From NCBI GenBank assembly GCA_016929775.1, contig JAFGIE010000128.1:1-30548 (forward strand): 30,548 nucleotides of DNA, given 5' to 3'. A model generated the notes under the pieces. That model did no database searches. It saw only the letters and a list, made by a program, of their open reading frames with translations, and was not told where the DNA came from. Shown here one piece after another: positions 1 through 8,930 of this stretch (position 1 is its first letter; each line of letters starts with the position of its first letter). Made by a program: the position numbers and the translations under genes. Source of the DNA: Anaerolineae bacterium. Its GTDB lineage: Bacteria; Chloroflexota; Anaerolineae; JAFGEY01.

Positions 1-96
1 CCTTCCCCCTGCATCTGGACGGCTATGCGCCACCGACCACGCCAGGTTGTGTTCATGCTCTTCCGACCCGCTGCGAAAGCCCCTATTGACCGTAAG

Positions 97-125
97 TTGA
101 ACCATGAGCTAGATTGTGGTACAAT
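97..125 (+). promoter_or_regulatory. sigma70-like promoter of the hsp20-lon operon
   Basis: A -35 box TTGAAC (97-102) and a -10 box TACAAT (120-125) are separated by exactly 17 bp, predicting transcription from about 132. This sits 37 bp upstream of the Hsp20 start codon. A second TTGACC at 86-91 is too far from the -10 box to pair with it. I see no CIRCE-type inverted repeat around it, so heat-shock control by HrcA is not supported. Confidence 0.7.
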
Positions 126-161
126 TGCAGGATGCATTCGGATCAGGACAGGAGAGGTTCC

Positions 162-617
162 ATGTCGCACGATGACGAGGAAACGGAAGGGCAGATCCGC
201 CGCATGCAGAGGCGGTTGGACAGCCTGTTTACCGATCGGATGCCGGGGATCGGCCTGGTCGCCGTGCGCCAGCAGCGGAACTGGCGTCCTCTGACCGACG
301 TCTATGAGACAGAGGAATCGCTGATCGTCAAGGTCGAGATCGCCGGCATGGCTGAGGAAGACTTTGCCGTCTCCCTGTCCAACCGCACGTTGAGCATCTT
401 GGGCGTGCGGCGCGATCCAGAGTGCAAGTTGTCGTACCAGCAGCTCGAGATCCCGTACGGGCATTTCAGCACCGAGGTGTTCCTGCCTTACGCCGTCGAT
501 CGCAAAGAGATCCGGGCCACGTATGAAAACGGATTCCTGACCATCGTGCTGCCCAAGGTCAAGCCACGTCACGTCCAAGTCGTGGACAAGGGTGGTCAGG
601 AAATGCGAGAGGAATAG
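162..617 (+). CDS. Hsp20/alpha-crystallin small heat-shock protein
   Basis: This 151-residue protein is a small heat-shock chaperone, an ATP-independent holdase that binds unfolding cytosolic proteins. After a short charged N-terminal arm, the alpha-crystallin domain begins with the typical 'PLTDVYETEESLIVKVEIAG' pattern (about residues 40-60). It continues through 'TLSILGVR' and ends with the family hallmark 'YENGFLTIVLPK' near residue 130. The ATG at 162 is preferred over an in-frame ATG at 114 because GGAGAGG (151-157) sits at ideal spacing and the promoter -10 box overlaps the earlier start. The C-terminal tail lacks an obvious IXI motif. The gene ends 12 bp before Lon, suggesting a proteostasis operon in which the holdase and the protease are co-expressed. 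Confidence 0.93.
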   Translation: MSHDDEETEGQIRRMQRRLDSLFTDRMPGIGLVAVRQQRNWRPLTDVYETEESLIVKVEIAGMAEEDFAVSLSNRTLSILGVRRDPECKLSYQQLEIPYGHFSTEVFLPYAVDRKEIRATYENGFLTIVLPKVKPRHVQVVDKGGQEMREE

Positions 618-629
618 GCGGAGGTACAC

Positions 630-3140
630 ATGCGATCGTTCGATTCCACATCCCTTGCGGATGAGGAAATGAACCATTTGACAGCGTCAGAAGAGGACCA
701 GATGGTGCTCGAGATCCAGGAGCGCGTCGATCGCGATCCTGAGGAGCAGGAGAGCGATCTGCCGGCGGAACTGCCGATCTTGCCTGTGCGTGGATTGGTC
801 GTCTATCCGCTGACCCAGGTGCCGATCACGGTCGGTCAGCCCCGTTCGCGGCGCCTGGTCGAGGACGCAGTCCTGACCGAGCCGCGCACGATCGGCATCG
901 TCACGTCCAAGAACCCAGAGGAGGACGAGCCGGGGCCCGACGAGATCTACCGGGTCGGCACCGCCGTGCACCTGCGGCACGTCCGCAAGTCGCCCGACGG
1001 GACGATCCTGCTCTTTGTGCAGGGACTGGAACGGATCCGGATCGACGCGTTCAGCGCCGAGACGCCCTACCTCAAGGCACGGATCACGCCCATCCCCGAA
1101 GCCGTCGAGGAGACGGTCGAGCTGGAAGCGCTGATGCGCAACATCGTCGAGCTGTTCGGACAGCTGGTCAACCTCGTGCCCTACCTGTCCGAAGAAGTGA
1201 CGCTCATGGTCGAGAACATCGACGATCCAGTGCAGCTGGCGTACTTTGTGGCGACTGCGCTGCGCATGGAGATCGAGGACGCGCAGCAGATCCTCGAGAT
1301 CGACGACGTCACCGAAAAGCTGCGGCGCCTGACCGGGGCGTTGGGACGCGAGCTCGAGGTGCTCGAGCTGGGGAAAAAGATCCAGAAGGAAGCGCAGGGC
1401 AATCTCGAAAAGGTCCAGCGCGAGTACTTTTTGCGCGAACAGCTCAAGGCCATCCGCCGCGAGCTGGGCGAAGAGGACGAACAGACCGTCGAAATCGAGG
1501 AATACCGGCGCAAGATCCGCGAGTGCCAGATGCCGGAAGAGGCGGAAAAAGAGGCGCTGCGCGAGCTGAGCCGCATGGAAAAGATGCCGACCGCGGCAGC
1601 CGAGTACTCGGTGATCAAGACCTACCTCGACTGGATGGTCAACCTGCCGTGGAGTGTGACCACGGACGACGACCTCGACATCGCCCACGCGCGCACGGTG
1701 CTCGATGAAGACCACTATGGGCTCCAGGACATCAAGACCCGCATCCTCGAGTTCCTGGCTGTGCGCAAGCTGCGCCAGGAACGGAAGGAAGAGCGGGGCG
1801 AGGTGGAGCTCACCGCGGCGGACCTGATCCGCCGCGAACGCGAGGGCGTGATCCTGTGCTTTGTCGGCCCGCCGGGTGTGGGCAAGACCTCGCTGGGGCG
1901 ATCGATCGCGCGCGCCATGGGCCGCAAGTTCGTTCGCCAGAGCCTGGGCGGCATCCGCGATGAGGCGGAGGTCCGGGGCTTCCGGCGCACCTACGTCGGC
2001 TCCATGCCGGGGCGCGTCGTCCAGGCCCTGCGCCGCGTGGGGACCAAGAACCCCGTGTTCATGCTCGACGAAGTCGACAAGATCACGTCCGACTGGCGCG
2101 GCGACCCGTCGTCCGCCCTGCTCGAGGTACTGGACCCCGAGCAGAACAACGAGTTTCGCGATCACTACCTGGACGTGCCCTTTGACCTGTCACAGGTGAT
2201 GTTCATCTGCACCGCCAACCAGCTGGGACCGATCCCGGGCCCGCTGCGCGACCGGATGGAGATCATCGAACTGGATGGGTACACCGAGCACGAAAAGGTC
2301 GAGATCGCCAAGCAGTACCTGATCCCGAGGCAGATCAAAGAGAACGGGCTCTTGCCGGAAGAGGTCGCCTTTACCGACGACGCGATCCGGCGCATCATCC
2401 GCGAGTACACGTATGAGAGCGGGGTGCGCAACCTGGAGCGCGAGATCGGATCGGTGTGCCGCAAGGTGACGACGTACGTCGCCGAGGGGCACGAAGGCGA
2501 GCTGACCAAGGTGACCGCAGACGACGTGCCCAAGCACCTGGGCAAGCGCAAGTACTACCTCGAAGAGTTCGATGCGCGGGCGCAGGCGCCTGGCGTCGCC
2601 GTCGGGTTGGTGGTCACGATGGCGGGCGGCGATATCACGTTCGTCGAAGCGACCAAGATGGTCGGCAACCGTGGCCTGACCCTGACCGGCAAGCTGGGCG
2701 AAGTCATGCAAGAGTCGGCTCAGGCGGCGATGGGCTATGTGCGCTCCCAAGCCAATGTCCTGGGCATCGACGAAGAGCTCTTTGCCAACAACGAGATCCA
2801 CATTCACGTCCCGGCGGGCGCCGTTCCCAAGGATGGACCGTCCGCAGGCGTCACCATGGCGACCGCACTGGTCTCTCTGCTCACAGAGCGACCGGTCGCC
2901 AAGGGCCTGGCGATGACGGGCGAGATCACGCTGCTCGGGCGCGTATTGCCCGTGGGCGGGGTCAAGCAAAAAGTGCTGGCTGCGGCACGCGCGGGCATGA
3001 ACAGGGTGGTCCTGCCCAAGCGCAACGAGGTCGACCTGGAGGATCTGCCCCAGGAGGTACGCGACAAGCTGACCTTTGTCCTCGTCGAGCAGGTGGATCA
3101 GGTATTCGAAGCGGCATTCAGCAACGGCGCACAAGAGTAA
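630..3140 (+). CDS. lon: ATP-dependent Lon protease (LonA type)
   Basis: An 836-residue LonA protease that unfolds and degrades damaged or regulatory proteins in the cytosol. An acidic extension of about 45 residues precedes the Lon N-terminal (LAN) substrate-binding domain, which starts at '[13 protein letters not shown]'. A coiled-coil linker follows ('[24 protein letters not shown]' region). The AAA+ module has Walker A GPPGVGKT at 413-420 and Walker B FMLDEVDK around 477-484. The C-terminal protease domain carries the Ser-Lys dyad: S738 in PKDGPSAG and K781 in GGVKQK, 43 residues apart as in E. coli Lon. ATG 630 follows GGCGGAGG with good spacing. No membrane segment is present, which excludes LonB. 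All catalytic residues are intact. Operon partner: Hsp20, 12 bp upstream. No terminator is visible after the stop. Confidence 0.98.
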   Translation: MRSFDSTSLADEEMNHLTASEEDQMVLEIQERVDRDPEEQESDLPAELPILPVRGLVVYPLTQVPITVGQPRSRRLVEDAVLTEPRTIGIVTSKNPEEDEPGPDEIYRVGTAVHLRHVRKSPDGTILLFVQGLERIRIDAFSAETPYLKARITPIPEAVEETVELEALMRNIVELFGQLVNLVPYLSEEVTLMVENIDDPVQLAYFVATALRMEIEDAQQILEIDDVTEKLRRLTGALGRELEVLELGKKIQKEAQGNLEKVQREYFLREQLKAIRRELGEEDEQTVEIEEYRRKIRECQMPEEAEKEALRELSRMEKMPTAAAEYSVIKTYLDWMVNLPWSVTTDDDLDIAHARTVLDEDHYGLQDIKTRILEFLAVRKLRQERKEERGEVELTAADLIRREREGVILCFVGPPGVGKTSLGRSIARAMGRKFVRQSLGGIRDEAEVRGFRRTYVGSMPGRVVQALRRVGTKNPVFMLDEVDKITSDWRGDPSSALLEVLDPEQNNEFRDHYLDVPFDLSQVMFICTANQLGPIPGPLRDRMEIIELDGYTEHEKVEIAKQYLIPRQIKENGLLPEEVAFTDDAIRRIIREYTYESGVRNLEREIGSVCRKVTTYVAEGHEGELTKVTADDVPKHLGKRKYYLEEFDARAQAPGVAVGLVVTMAGGDITFVEATKMVGNRGLTLTGKLGEVMQESAQAAMGYVRSQANVLGIDEELFANNEIHIHVPAGAVPKDGPSAGVTMATALVSLLTERPVAKGLAMTGEITLLGRVLPVGGVKQKVLAAARAGMNRVVLPKRNEVDLEDLPQEVRDKLTFVLVEQVDQVFEAAFSNGAQE

Positions 3141-3587
3141 GGTGTCCCTGGTTCCCATCAAGCGCGATGGGGCCTATGCGCAATGACGCGCCGGGACAAC
3201 AACAGTGGAGAGAGGATCATTCGCCAGTCGGACCGTGCTGGGTTCACGATTCATTCGTGTGCACGAGGGGCTACATTGTGCGCCACACAGGCGCCCATTG
3301 CATTGGCCTCCCATTGACGGGAACGCAGCACCGCGGACGTGCGGCATACGAAACACGCACGCCGGGCTGTGACAGCGCGACATTGACGCGGGCTGTCCGC
3401 CCAGATCGTGCCCGCACAGCCGTATTGCAGGCGTATGTGACAGCACAGACGCCAGTCGATCACCGACCTTCGGTCCGGCACACGCGGCAGTACCATCCCT
3501 CTCTCCTTTCATCCTGCGCAGTCTGACCTGGCGCGCATTCTGCGCTGCCAGGACAGCGGCGCATCTGACGAAACGAGAGGAAGGAAT
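3141..3587 (+). other. 447-bp stretch without a convincing gene
   Basis: This gap between Lon and the PHP protein holds no reading frame with recognisable protein features. The longest frames on either strand (for example 3174-3512 on the minus strand) are cysteine- and proline-rich and lack a plausible ribosome binding site. The sequence is less biased toward the third-position GC pattern of its neighbours. Two TTGACG words (3314 and 3383) lack a matching -10 box. The end carries GAGAGGAAGG (3575-3584), the ribosome binding site for the next gene. I cannot identify a terminator or an RNA gene here. Confidence 0.5.
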
Positions 3588-5288
3588 TTGTCAAGGAGAA
3601 GACGAAAATCTACACAGTGGTGGCGTATGGATCTGCACGTACATACGCCCGCGTCATCCGACTATGAACAGTCTGGCGTGACGTACCTGGACATCCTGAA
3701 AAAGGCCGAGGAACGTGGCGTAGACATCCTCGCCTTTACTGATCACAACACCGTCGCCGGATACCGCGCCATGCACGACGAGATCGAGCAGCTCGAGTGG
3801 CTGGAACGCGCGAACCGGCTGCAGAAAGACGAGCAAGAACGGCTGTCGGAATACCGACGCCTGCTCGACAAGATCCTGCTGCTCCCCGGCTTCGAGTTCA
3901 CAGCCACCTTTGGCTTTCACGTGCTCGGCATCTTTGCCCCCGACACCCCCGTCCGCGCGATGGAACACCTCCTGATCCAGCTCAAAGTGCCTGTCCAGCA
4001 GTTGGACAGCGGCGCGACCGAGGTCGGCGCAACCAGCGACGTCCTGACCGCCTACGAGCTGATCGACGAGGCAGACGGGCTGGTGATCGCGGCGCACGCC
4101 AACTCTTCGCACGGCGTGGCAATGCGCGGGCTGAGCTTTGGGGGGCAGACCAAGATCGCGTGGACCCAGGACCCCCACCTGCACGCACTCGAAGTGACCG
4201 ACCTGGAAAAGACGGGGCGGCGCACGACAGCCAAGTTCTACGACGGGAGCAAGCCCGAGTACCCGCGCCGGATGCACTGCATCCAGGGCTCCGACGCACA
4301 CCGGCTCGACGCCGATCCCAAGCACGCGGAGCGACCGGGCGTCGGCGAGCGGATGACCGAGATCCGGCTCAGGGAACGCTCCTTCGCCGCGCTCTTGGAA
4401 GCGCTCCAGGACAACGACTTTTCCGTGACGCGCCCGGCGCGTTCGGTGACCGCAGCCCCGTACGACCACATCCGCGAGGCGCGCGAAGCGGGCAACACGA
4501 TCGTGCAGTCCTTTCACGAGAGCGCGACGCGGCGCGGTGGACGCCTGTACGCGATCCTGGCTGACATCGTGGCCTTTGCCAACACGAATGGCGGCACGGT
4601 CTATGTCGGCGCCAGCTCGAACGTCAAGAACCCGGCGACCGGGATCGACGCGACGAACCAGGTCATGCAGCTCGTCCGCCACGACATCGACTCCAAGATC
4701 ACGCCGCCGCTCGAGATCGAGATGGACGTCCAAGAGAGCGAGGGCAAGAAACTGCTCCGGATCCAGGTGCCGCGCGGGGGCGAGCCGCCCTACGCGATCG
4801 ATGGCTCCAAGATCTATGTGCGCGACGAGAGCGAGACCAACCTCGCCGTGCGCGACGAGATCGTCGAGCTGGTCAAGCGCGTGGCGGCGACGCAGCCCCA
4901 GAAACCGGTCGCCGTGAAGGCGCCCGACACGATGACGATCAAGCCGCCCCGCACCGGGGTCGAGATCACGGACGTGACGGAACGCACCGGGCAGCTCTAC
5001 TACACCATGTGCGATCTGCGCAAAAACAACCGCGTGCAGAACGTGACCCGTTCTTCGGCGCGCAGGCTGTGGCACTATGCGATCGTCGAAGCGGAGCAGA
5101 ACCCGGTCAAAGAAGAAGACATCCAGTGGCAGGGCGACATCGGCTTGGTCCAGGCCTACAAGCGCAGCGGGCGCCAGCGCTACGACCTGGCACAGCGCGC
5201 CAACGGCACGATCCGCGTCTACTATGGCGTGAGCGACGATGGACTGCACGGCGACTGGCGCAAGCTGGTCGGGCTGGACGACGAATGA
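3588..5288 (+). CDS. PHP-domain phosphoesterase fused to an AlbA_2/Schlafen-type domain
   Basis: This 566-residue protein begins with a PHP metal-dependent phosphoesterase domain (residues about 14-290). It has a full-looking metal ligand set: HVH (17-19), 'FTDHN', the Glu of 'GFEFT', 'AAHAN' and 'GSDAH'. The second module (about 290-425) matches the AlbA_2 (Schlafen, PF04326) putative nucleic-acid-binding fold, recognised by [12 protein letters not shown] (330-341) and 'KIYVRD'. The usual 'EFK' entry motif of that family is not visible, so it is divergent. The last 120 residues ('YYTMCDLR' onward) are unrecognised. The start is TTG 3588, chosen for GAGG at 3577-3580 with 7-nt spacing; an ATG at 3627 would start right at the first metal motif and is less likely. 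Substrate unknown; the context (Lon, DUF503) does not specify it. A nucleic-acid or nucleotide phosphoesterase is an inference. Confidence 0.8.
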   Translation: MSRRRRKSTQWWRMDLHVHTPASSDYEQSGVTYLDILKKAEERGVDILAFTDHNTVAGYRAMHDEIEQLEWLERANRLQKDEQERLSEYRRLLDKILLLPGFEFTATFGFHVLGIFAPDTPVRAMEHLLIQLKVPVQQLDSGATEVGATSDVLTAYELIDEADGLVIAAHANSSHGVAMRGLSFGGQTKIAWTQDPHLHALEVTDLEKTGRRTTAKFYDGSKPEYPRRMHCIQGSDAHRLDADPKHAERPGVGERMTEIRLRERSFAALLEALQDNDFSVTRPARSVTAAPYDHIREAREAGNTIVQSFHESATRRGGRLYAILADIVAFANTNGGTVYVGASSNVKNPATGIDATNQVMQLVRHDIDSKITPPLEIEMDVQESEGKKLLRIQVPRGGEPPYAIDGSKIYVRDESETNLAVRDEIVELVKRVAATQPQKPVAVKAPDTMTIKPPRTGVEITDVTERTGQLYYTMCDLRKNNRVQNVTRSSARRLWHYAIVEAEQNPVKEEDIQWQGDIGLVQAYKRSGRQRYDLAQRANGTIRVYYGVSDDGLHGDWRKLVGLDDE

Positions 5289-5289
5289 G

Positions 5290-5574
5290 ATGGTGATCGG
5301 CTGCTGTACGATCGAACTCTATCTCCCGGGATCGCATTCGCTCAAGGACAAGCGCAGCGTCCTCAAGCGTACGATCAACCACATCCGGCGTGAGTACAAC
5401 GTCAGTATCGCCGAAGTCGACTACCAGGACGTGCACCAGTCAGCCCTGATCGGCGTCGTGACCGTGTCGACGGACAGCGCGCACGCCCATAGCCAGCTGA
5501 CGCACGTCGTCAACTGGATCGAGGGGCACCGGCTCGACGTCGAGCTGGTGGCCTACGAGATCGAGATGATCTAG
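5290..5574 (+). CDS. DUF503 family protein (YlxP-like)
   Basis: A 94-residue protein that matches the DUF503/YlxP family: it opens with 'MVIGCCTIELYLPGSHSLKDK', followed by 'KRSVLKRTINHIRREYNVSIAEV' and 'VTVSTDS'. These small ferredoxin-fold proteins are often found near nusA-infB-rbfA in Firmicutes; their biochemical role is not settled. Here the gene starts 1 bp after the TGA of the PHP fusion gene, with no strong ribosome binding site of its own, so it is probably translationally coupled to it. The ATG at 5290 is the family-typical start; an upstream in-frame start at 5239 would add unrelated residues overlapping the previous gene. A strong hairpin follows the stop codon. Confidence 0.88.
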   Translation: MVIGCCTIELYLPGSHSLKDKRSVLKRTINHIRREYNVSIAEVDYQDVHQSALIGVVTVSTDSAHAHSQLTHVVNWIEGHRLDVELVAYEIEMI

Positions 5575-5581
5575 ACCCCAC

Positions 5582-5612
5582 GAGGCGGGCGCCGCAAGGC
5601 GGCGCTCGCCTC
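5582..5612. terminator. GC-rich hairpin between convergent transcription units
   Basis: Two 14-nt arms (5582-5595 and 5599-5612) pair along their whole length with a single G-U wobble around a 3-nt loop, AAG. It lies between the stop of the DUF503 gene (plus) and the end of the hydrogenase operon (minus). The plus-strand downstream tract is only TCTTCC and the minus-strand tract has no T-run. It may therefore act as a weak bidirectional terminator or as an mRNA 3'-end protecting stem. Confidence 0.65.
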
Positions 5613-5635
5613 TCTTCCGGCACACGGCACGCCGC

Positions 5636-6010
5636 TCACGCCTCCCCCCGCTCCACCAACACCTCGACCAGCTCGTCAAGGTCCTGCGTTGGCGCGACAT
5701 AGTCGTTCACGAGCCGGATCGCGCCGTGGCGACAGCTGGCTTCGCACTGCCCGCAGTTGGCGCAACGGTGCGGATAGTGTACCAGGACAAAGTGCTCGCG
5801 ATCGGTGCGCTGCAGGGTCAGCGCCTCGCTCGGGCAGTCGCGAACGCAGAGCCCACATCCCCGGCAGCGATCGGCGTCGATCACCACGCGCCCCCGAAAG
5901 TGAGAGGGCAGGTCGAGCGGCTCGAAGGGGTAGCGCACTGTGCTGCGCCGCGTGAACAGGGTGCGCAGTAGGTCGGGCAGCAGGTAGACGATCGAACGAA
6001 GGCGTGACAT
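5636..6010 (-). CDS. NuoI-like 2x[4Fe-4S] subunit of group 4 [NiFe]-hydrogenase
   Basis: A 124-residue ferredoxin-like electron-transfer subunit homologous to NuoI and MbhN. Two CxxCxxCxxxC clusters are visible: C49, C52, C55, C59 and C83, C86, C89, C93. They would hold two [4Fe-4S] centres that relay electrons from ferredoxin toward the small subunit. The Pro that usually follows the last Cys is present in the first cluster (CPSEA) and replaced by Arg in the second. The start ATG at 6010 lies 4 bp after the NuoH-like stop. A longer frame to 6115 would overlap that gene and adds non-homologous residues. It is the last gene of the operon, followed by the hairpin at 5582-5612. It is shorter than complex I NuoI (about 160-180 residues), as in hydrogenases. 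Confidence 0.9.
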   Translation of the reverse strand: MSRLRSIVYLLPDLLRTLFTRRSTVRYPFEPLDLPSHFRGRVVIDADRCRGCGLCVRDCPSEALTLQRTDREHFVLVHYPHRCANCGQCEASCRHGAIRLVNDYVAPTQDLDELVEVLVERGEA

Positions 6011-6014
6011 CGCG

Positions 6015-6959
6015 CTAGCCTCCATTCCAGAGCGTGACGGCGATCTGGAGCAGGGCGAGCGGCGCCAGGACGCGCCAGCCCAGGTTGGCGAGCTGGTCGA
6101 TCCGGAGCCGGGCATAGAGTACGCTGGCGAAGGAGAGAAGCAGGAGCACCAGCAGGGCCTTGAGCGCGAACGTGACCGGGGTCGGCAGGATGCCGGTCAC
6201 ACTGCTCCCGCCGAGGTAGGCGTTGACCAGCAGAAAGATGCCGACGACCGTGTTGATCTGCATCGTCAGCTGCCACAGCGCCAACTTGCGCCCGCTGAAC
6301 TCGGTCAGGGGCCCGGCGACGATCTCGGACTTGGCCTTGGGGATGTCAAAGGGGGTGCGCTTGAGCTTGCCGATCAGGCCAATCACTGCCAGCAGGAACC
6401 CAACGGGCTGGACGAATGCGCCCCAGATCGTCGCCGACTGCCGGGCGGCGATGGTCGCGATCGACCACGAACCGCTCAGGATCGCCGGACAGCTCAGAGC
6501 CATCAGAAAGGGCACCTCGTAGGAAAAGTACTGCAGCAGCGACCGGTTGCCGCCGATCACGCTGTACACGCCGCCGGTGACCCAGCCGCCCAGGAAATAG
6601 GCCAAGGGTGGAATGCTCAGCAAAAAAAGGACGACGATCAGATCGCCCTCGAAGGCGTTGACGCTCAGACCGCTGACAGGGATGTAGATGCTGGCAGTCA
6701 GCACGGCAGCGAGCGAGACGACGGGCAGCGCTGCGCTGGCGCGCTCGTTGGCGCTGACCGGCAAGATGTCTTCCTTTGCCATGAGCTTGATCCAGTCCGC
6801 CAGCGGCTGGTAGAAGGGAGGCCCCACACGCCCCTGCAGGCGCGCGATCACGCGCCGGTCGACCCACGACACGAGCATCGCCGTGACAAACAGGAACAGG
6901 AAGCCTGGAAAGACGAGCAGCGTGTATAGGGCATGAAGCAGGGGCAGGATCTCCGCCAT
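6015..6959 (-). CDS. NuoH-like membrane anchor subunit
   Basis: A 314-residue, multi-spanning protein of the NuoH/HyfC/MbhM family, the membrane foot that connects the hydrogenase peripheral arm to the ion-pumping arm. Diagnostic motifs include 'DRRVIARLQGRVGPP' near the N-terminus, 'WIKLMAKEDILP', and 'FDIPKAKSEIVAGPLTEFSG' in the charged cytoplasmic loop near the middle. About eight hydrophobic segments are visible. ATG 6959 begins 5 bp after the large-subunit stop; an alternative in-frame ATG at 6989 would overlap that gene by 25 bp. The protein keeps the acidic loop residues (E in SEIVAGPLTE) thought to take part in proton or sodium coupling in the family. Confidence 0.93.
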   Translation of the reverse strand: MAEILPLLHALYTLLVFPGFLFLFVTAMLVSWVDRRVIARLQGRVGPPFYQPLADWIKLMAKEDILPVSANERASAALPVVSLAAVLTASIYIPVSGLSVNAFEGDLIVVLFLLSIPPLAYFLGGWVTGGVYSVIGGNRSLLQYFSYEVPFLMALSCPAILSGSWSIATIAARQSATIWGAFVQPVGFLLAVIGLIGKLKRTPFDIPKAKSEIVAGPLTEFSGRKLALWQLTMQINTVVGIFLLVNAYLGGSSVTGILPTPVTFALKALLVLLLLSFASVLYARLRIDQLANLGWRVLAPLALLQIAVTLWNGG

Positions 6960-6964
6960 GTCGC

Positions 6965-8047
6965 TCACCGATCCGCGCACGCGATGCACAGGTCCACGCC
7001 GGAGAGAACGACCGAGATGTCTGCCGTCTCGACGCCCTGCAGTTGGTCATGGAGCGTGATCAGTGCGGTCAAGGTCGGGGTGCGGATCTTGACCCGAGCG
7101 GGTCGATCGCCCCCATCGGCGCGGATATAGTACACCAGCTCCCCACGCGGCGCCTCCGCGCGGCTCACCACCTCCCCCGCCGGCACGCGGCGCGGGACAC
7201 GCACGCTCGTCGGTCCCTCCGGAAGCCCGATCAAGAGCTGGTGCGCCATGCGCAGGCTCTCGATCGTTTCCTGCGTCCGCACCAACGTACGGGCCCAGAC
7301 ATCGCCCTCCTGGCGCAGGGCAACGTTCACGTGCAAGCGGTCGTACGCTGCATAGGCGGCGTCGCGTCGGAGGTCGACGTTGACGCCCGATGCACGCGCT
7401 ACAGGGCCGACCACGCAGTAGCGCTGGATGTCCTGCGCCGAGAGACAGCCGATCCCCTGGGTGCGCGCGCGGAAGGTGCGCTCGTGCTGGATCAGGTCTA
7501 GGAACTTTTCCACGCGCTGCTCGAGCTTGTACAGCCGGGAGACGATCGAGTAGAACTGGTCATCCTCGACGTCGATCCGCACGCCGCCGATGACGTTGCA
7601 GGCGTGGGTCACCCGCCCCCCGGAAAGCTCTTCCATGATGTCCAGCGCGATCTCGCGATCGCGCCAGGCGTACATAAAGATGGTCTGGAAGCCAATGTTC
7701 TCTGCCAGCACGCCCAGCCAGAGCAGATGGCTGTGCACGCGCTCCAGCTCACAGAGCAGGGTCCGCAGGTACAGCCCGCGGGGCGGCACGTCGATCCCCA
7801 GCAAAGCCTCTACCCCCTGGCAGTAGGCGGTGGTATGCACGTGTGAGCAGATCCCGCACACGCGCTCCAGGAGGTGCAGGTTCTGGACGTAGGTTCGCTC
7901 CTGGCACAGGCGCTCGATCCCCCGGTGGACGTAGCCCAGGCGCAGCGTGCTGTCAACGACCCGCTCTCCCTCCAGGGTCACCAGGAAAGAGAGCGGCTCC
8001 TTGAGCAGGGGATGCTGCGGGCCGATCGGTATGGTCACACGGTTCAC
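6965..8047 (-). CDS. [NiFe]-hydrogenase large (catalytic) subunit, group 4
   Basis: A 360-residue catalytic subunit related to MbhL, EchE and NuoD. The L1 motif RVCGICSHVH gives C64, C67 and H71. The L2 motif at the extreme C-terminus, DLCIACADR, gives C354 and C357. These four cysteines are the Ni-Fe ligands of hydrogenases and are absent from complex I NuoD, so proton reduction or H2 oxidation is the expected activity. Two oddities: the usual Pro of DPCxxC is Leu, and the protein ends directly after ADR, so no C-terminal peptide is left for a maturation protease to remove. The start is GTG at 8047, overlapping the NuoC-like stop in a GTGA junction. No hyp maturation genes are in the window. 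Confidence 0.93.
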   Translation of the reverse strand: MNRVTIPIGPQHPLLKEPLSFLVTLEGERVVDSTLRLGYVHRGIERLCQERTYVQNLHLLERVCGICSHVHTTAYCQGVEALLGIDVPPRGLYLRTLLCELERVHSHLLWLGVLAENIGFQTIFMYAWRDREIALDIMEELSGGRVTHACNVIGGVRIDVEDDQFYSIVSRLYKLEQRVEKFLDLIQHERTFRARTQGIGCLSAQDIQRYCVVGPVARASGVNVDLRRDAAYAAYDRLHVNVALRQEGDVWARTLVRTQETIESLRMAHQLLIGLPEGPTSVRVPRRVPAGEVVSRAEAPRGELVYYIRADGGDRPARVKIRTPTLTALITLHDQLQGVETADISVVLSGVDLCIACADR

Positions 8048-8499
8048 GTGCCCTCCTGCTGTGCATCTCTGCCCGCAAAGTCGCGGCGCAGCGGCGGCGC
8101 GCCGTCCCAGTCGTCGGGCAGGAACAACGGCTGCATGTCCTCGTGCCCGGCAAAGCGCACGCCCAGCATCTCGCCGATCTCGCGCTCATAGTACGCCGCG
8201 CCCGGGATTAGGTCGATCAGTGTCTCTACCTGAGGACGCTCTCGGGGCAGGACCAGGCGCAAGGTCAGTCCCTGCCCGTCCCAAAAGTGATACAGCAGCT
8301 CGATCCGACCATCCACATCCTGCCCCGTGATCGTCGATAGGTGATGAACGCCAAACCGCTCGCTCAGCAGCTGGACGGCGACGCGCAGGCACGCAGACGG
8401 CAGGGAGACAAAGACCTCGTTGAGCGGGGCCCGGCGGGTATCCAGTTGCCCCAAAGCGCACCACTCGCGGAGCACCTCCAGGATCCGGTCAATGTTCAT
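8044..8499 (-). CDS. NuoC-like 30-kDa-type subunit
   Basis: A 151-residue subunit of the NuoC/HycE-N/MbhK type, which packs against the large subunit in the peripheral arm. The hallmark is AYYEREIGEMLGVRFAGH around residues 108-125, the conserved ERE-type signature of the 30-kDa complex I subunit. The N-terminal half contains the expected mixed alpha/beta fold with 'VFVSLPSACLRVAVQLLSE'. It is shorter than complex I NuoC, typical of group 4 hydrogenases. ATG 8499 overlaps the small-subunit stop (ATGA), and its own TGA overlaps the GTG of the large subunit, so translation of three catalytic-arm genes is tightly coupled. Confidence 0.88.
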   Translation of the reverse strand: MNIDRILEVLREWCALGQLDTRRAPLNEVFVSLPSACLRVAVQLLSERFGVHHLSTITGQDVDGRIELLYHFWDGQGLTLRLVLPRERPQVETLIDLIPGAAYYEREIGEMLGVRFAGHEDMQPLFLPDDWDGAPPLRRDFAGRDAQQEGT

Positions 8500-8930
8500 C
8501 GCATCCCCTCCAACAGGACTAGGATGCCGTCGATCATGGCTTCCGGGCGGCAGGGGCACCCCGGCACATAGACGTCCACAGGCAAGATCTGATCGACCCC
8601 GCCCTCGACGTTGAGCGCCTCCGAAAAGACGCCGCCCGAACAGGCGCAGCTGCCGACGGCGACCACCCACTTGGGGGCGGGCATCTGCTCGTAGATGCGG
8701 CGCAGACGGTCCCGCGACTGGCGCGTCACCGGACCGGTACACAGCAAGATGTCGGCGTGCCGCGGCGAAGCCTCCTTGAGGATCCCCAGCCGCTCTACGT
8801 CGTAGCGAGGGGTCAAGAGATCCAGGATCTCGATGTCACAGCCGTTGCAGCCGCCGCTGTTATAGTGCAGCACCCACGGCGACTTGCGTCGCGCCCAGCG
8901 CACGATGCGCTCGATCCATTGCGGTGGCAT
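8496..8930 (-). CDS. [NiFe]-hydrogenase small subunit (NuoB/MbhJ-like)
   Basis: A 144-residue small subunit holding the proximal [4Fe-4S] cluster. Cysteines C28 and C31 lie in GGCNGCDIEI, C95 in GSCACSGG and C125 in VPGCPCRPE. The NGCDIE signature is typical of group 4 hydrogenase small subunits; complex I NuoB has a tandem-Cys motif instead. This is one of the best pieces of evidence that the operon is a hydrogenase. The gene follows the NuoA-like gene directly, with the stop and the start abutting (8931/8930), and overlaps the NuoC-like gene by 4 bp. It would pass electrons from the NuoI-like subunit to the NiFe site. Confidence 0.93.
   Translation of the reverse strand: MPPQWIERIVRWARRKSPWVLHYNSGGCNGCDIEILDLLTPRYDVERLGILKEASPRHADILLCTGPVTRQSRDRLRRIYEQMPAPKWVVAVGSCACSGGVFSEALNVEGGVDQILPVDVYVPGCPCRPEAMIDGILVLLEGMR

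Noticed and set aside
86..91. TTGACC as the -35 box of the hsp20 promoter
   Set aside because: It is 28 bp from the -10 box; TTGAAC at 97-102 has the right 17-bp spacing.
687..2165. Long reading frame on the minus strand opposite lon
   Set aside because: It is a shadow of the GC-rich lon coding sequence; the composition is Asp/Leu/Arg-biased, no domain is visible, and lon is certain.
3174..3512. Minus-strand 112-codon frame in the gap after lon
   Set aside because: No ribosome binding site, no family resemblance, odd Cys/Pro content; not supported as a gene.
3654..5249. 531-codon minus-strand frame opposite the PHP-AlbA_2 gene
   Set aside because: Antisense shadow with no motif; the plus-strand protein has complete PHP ligands.
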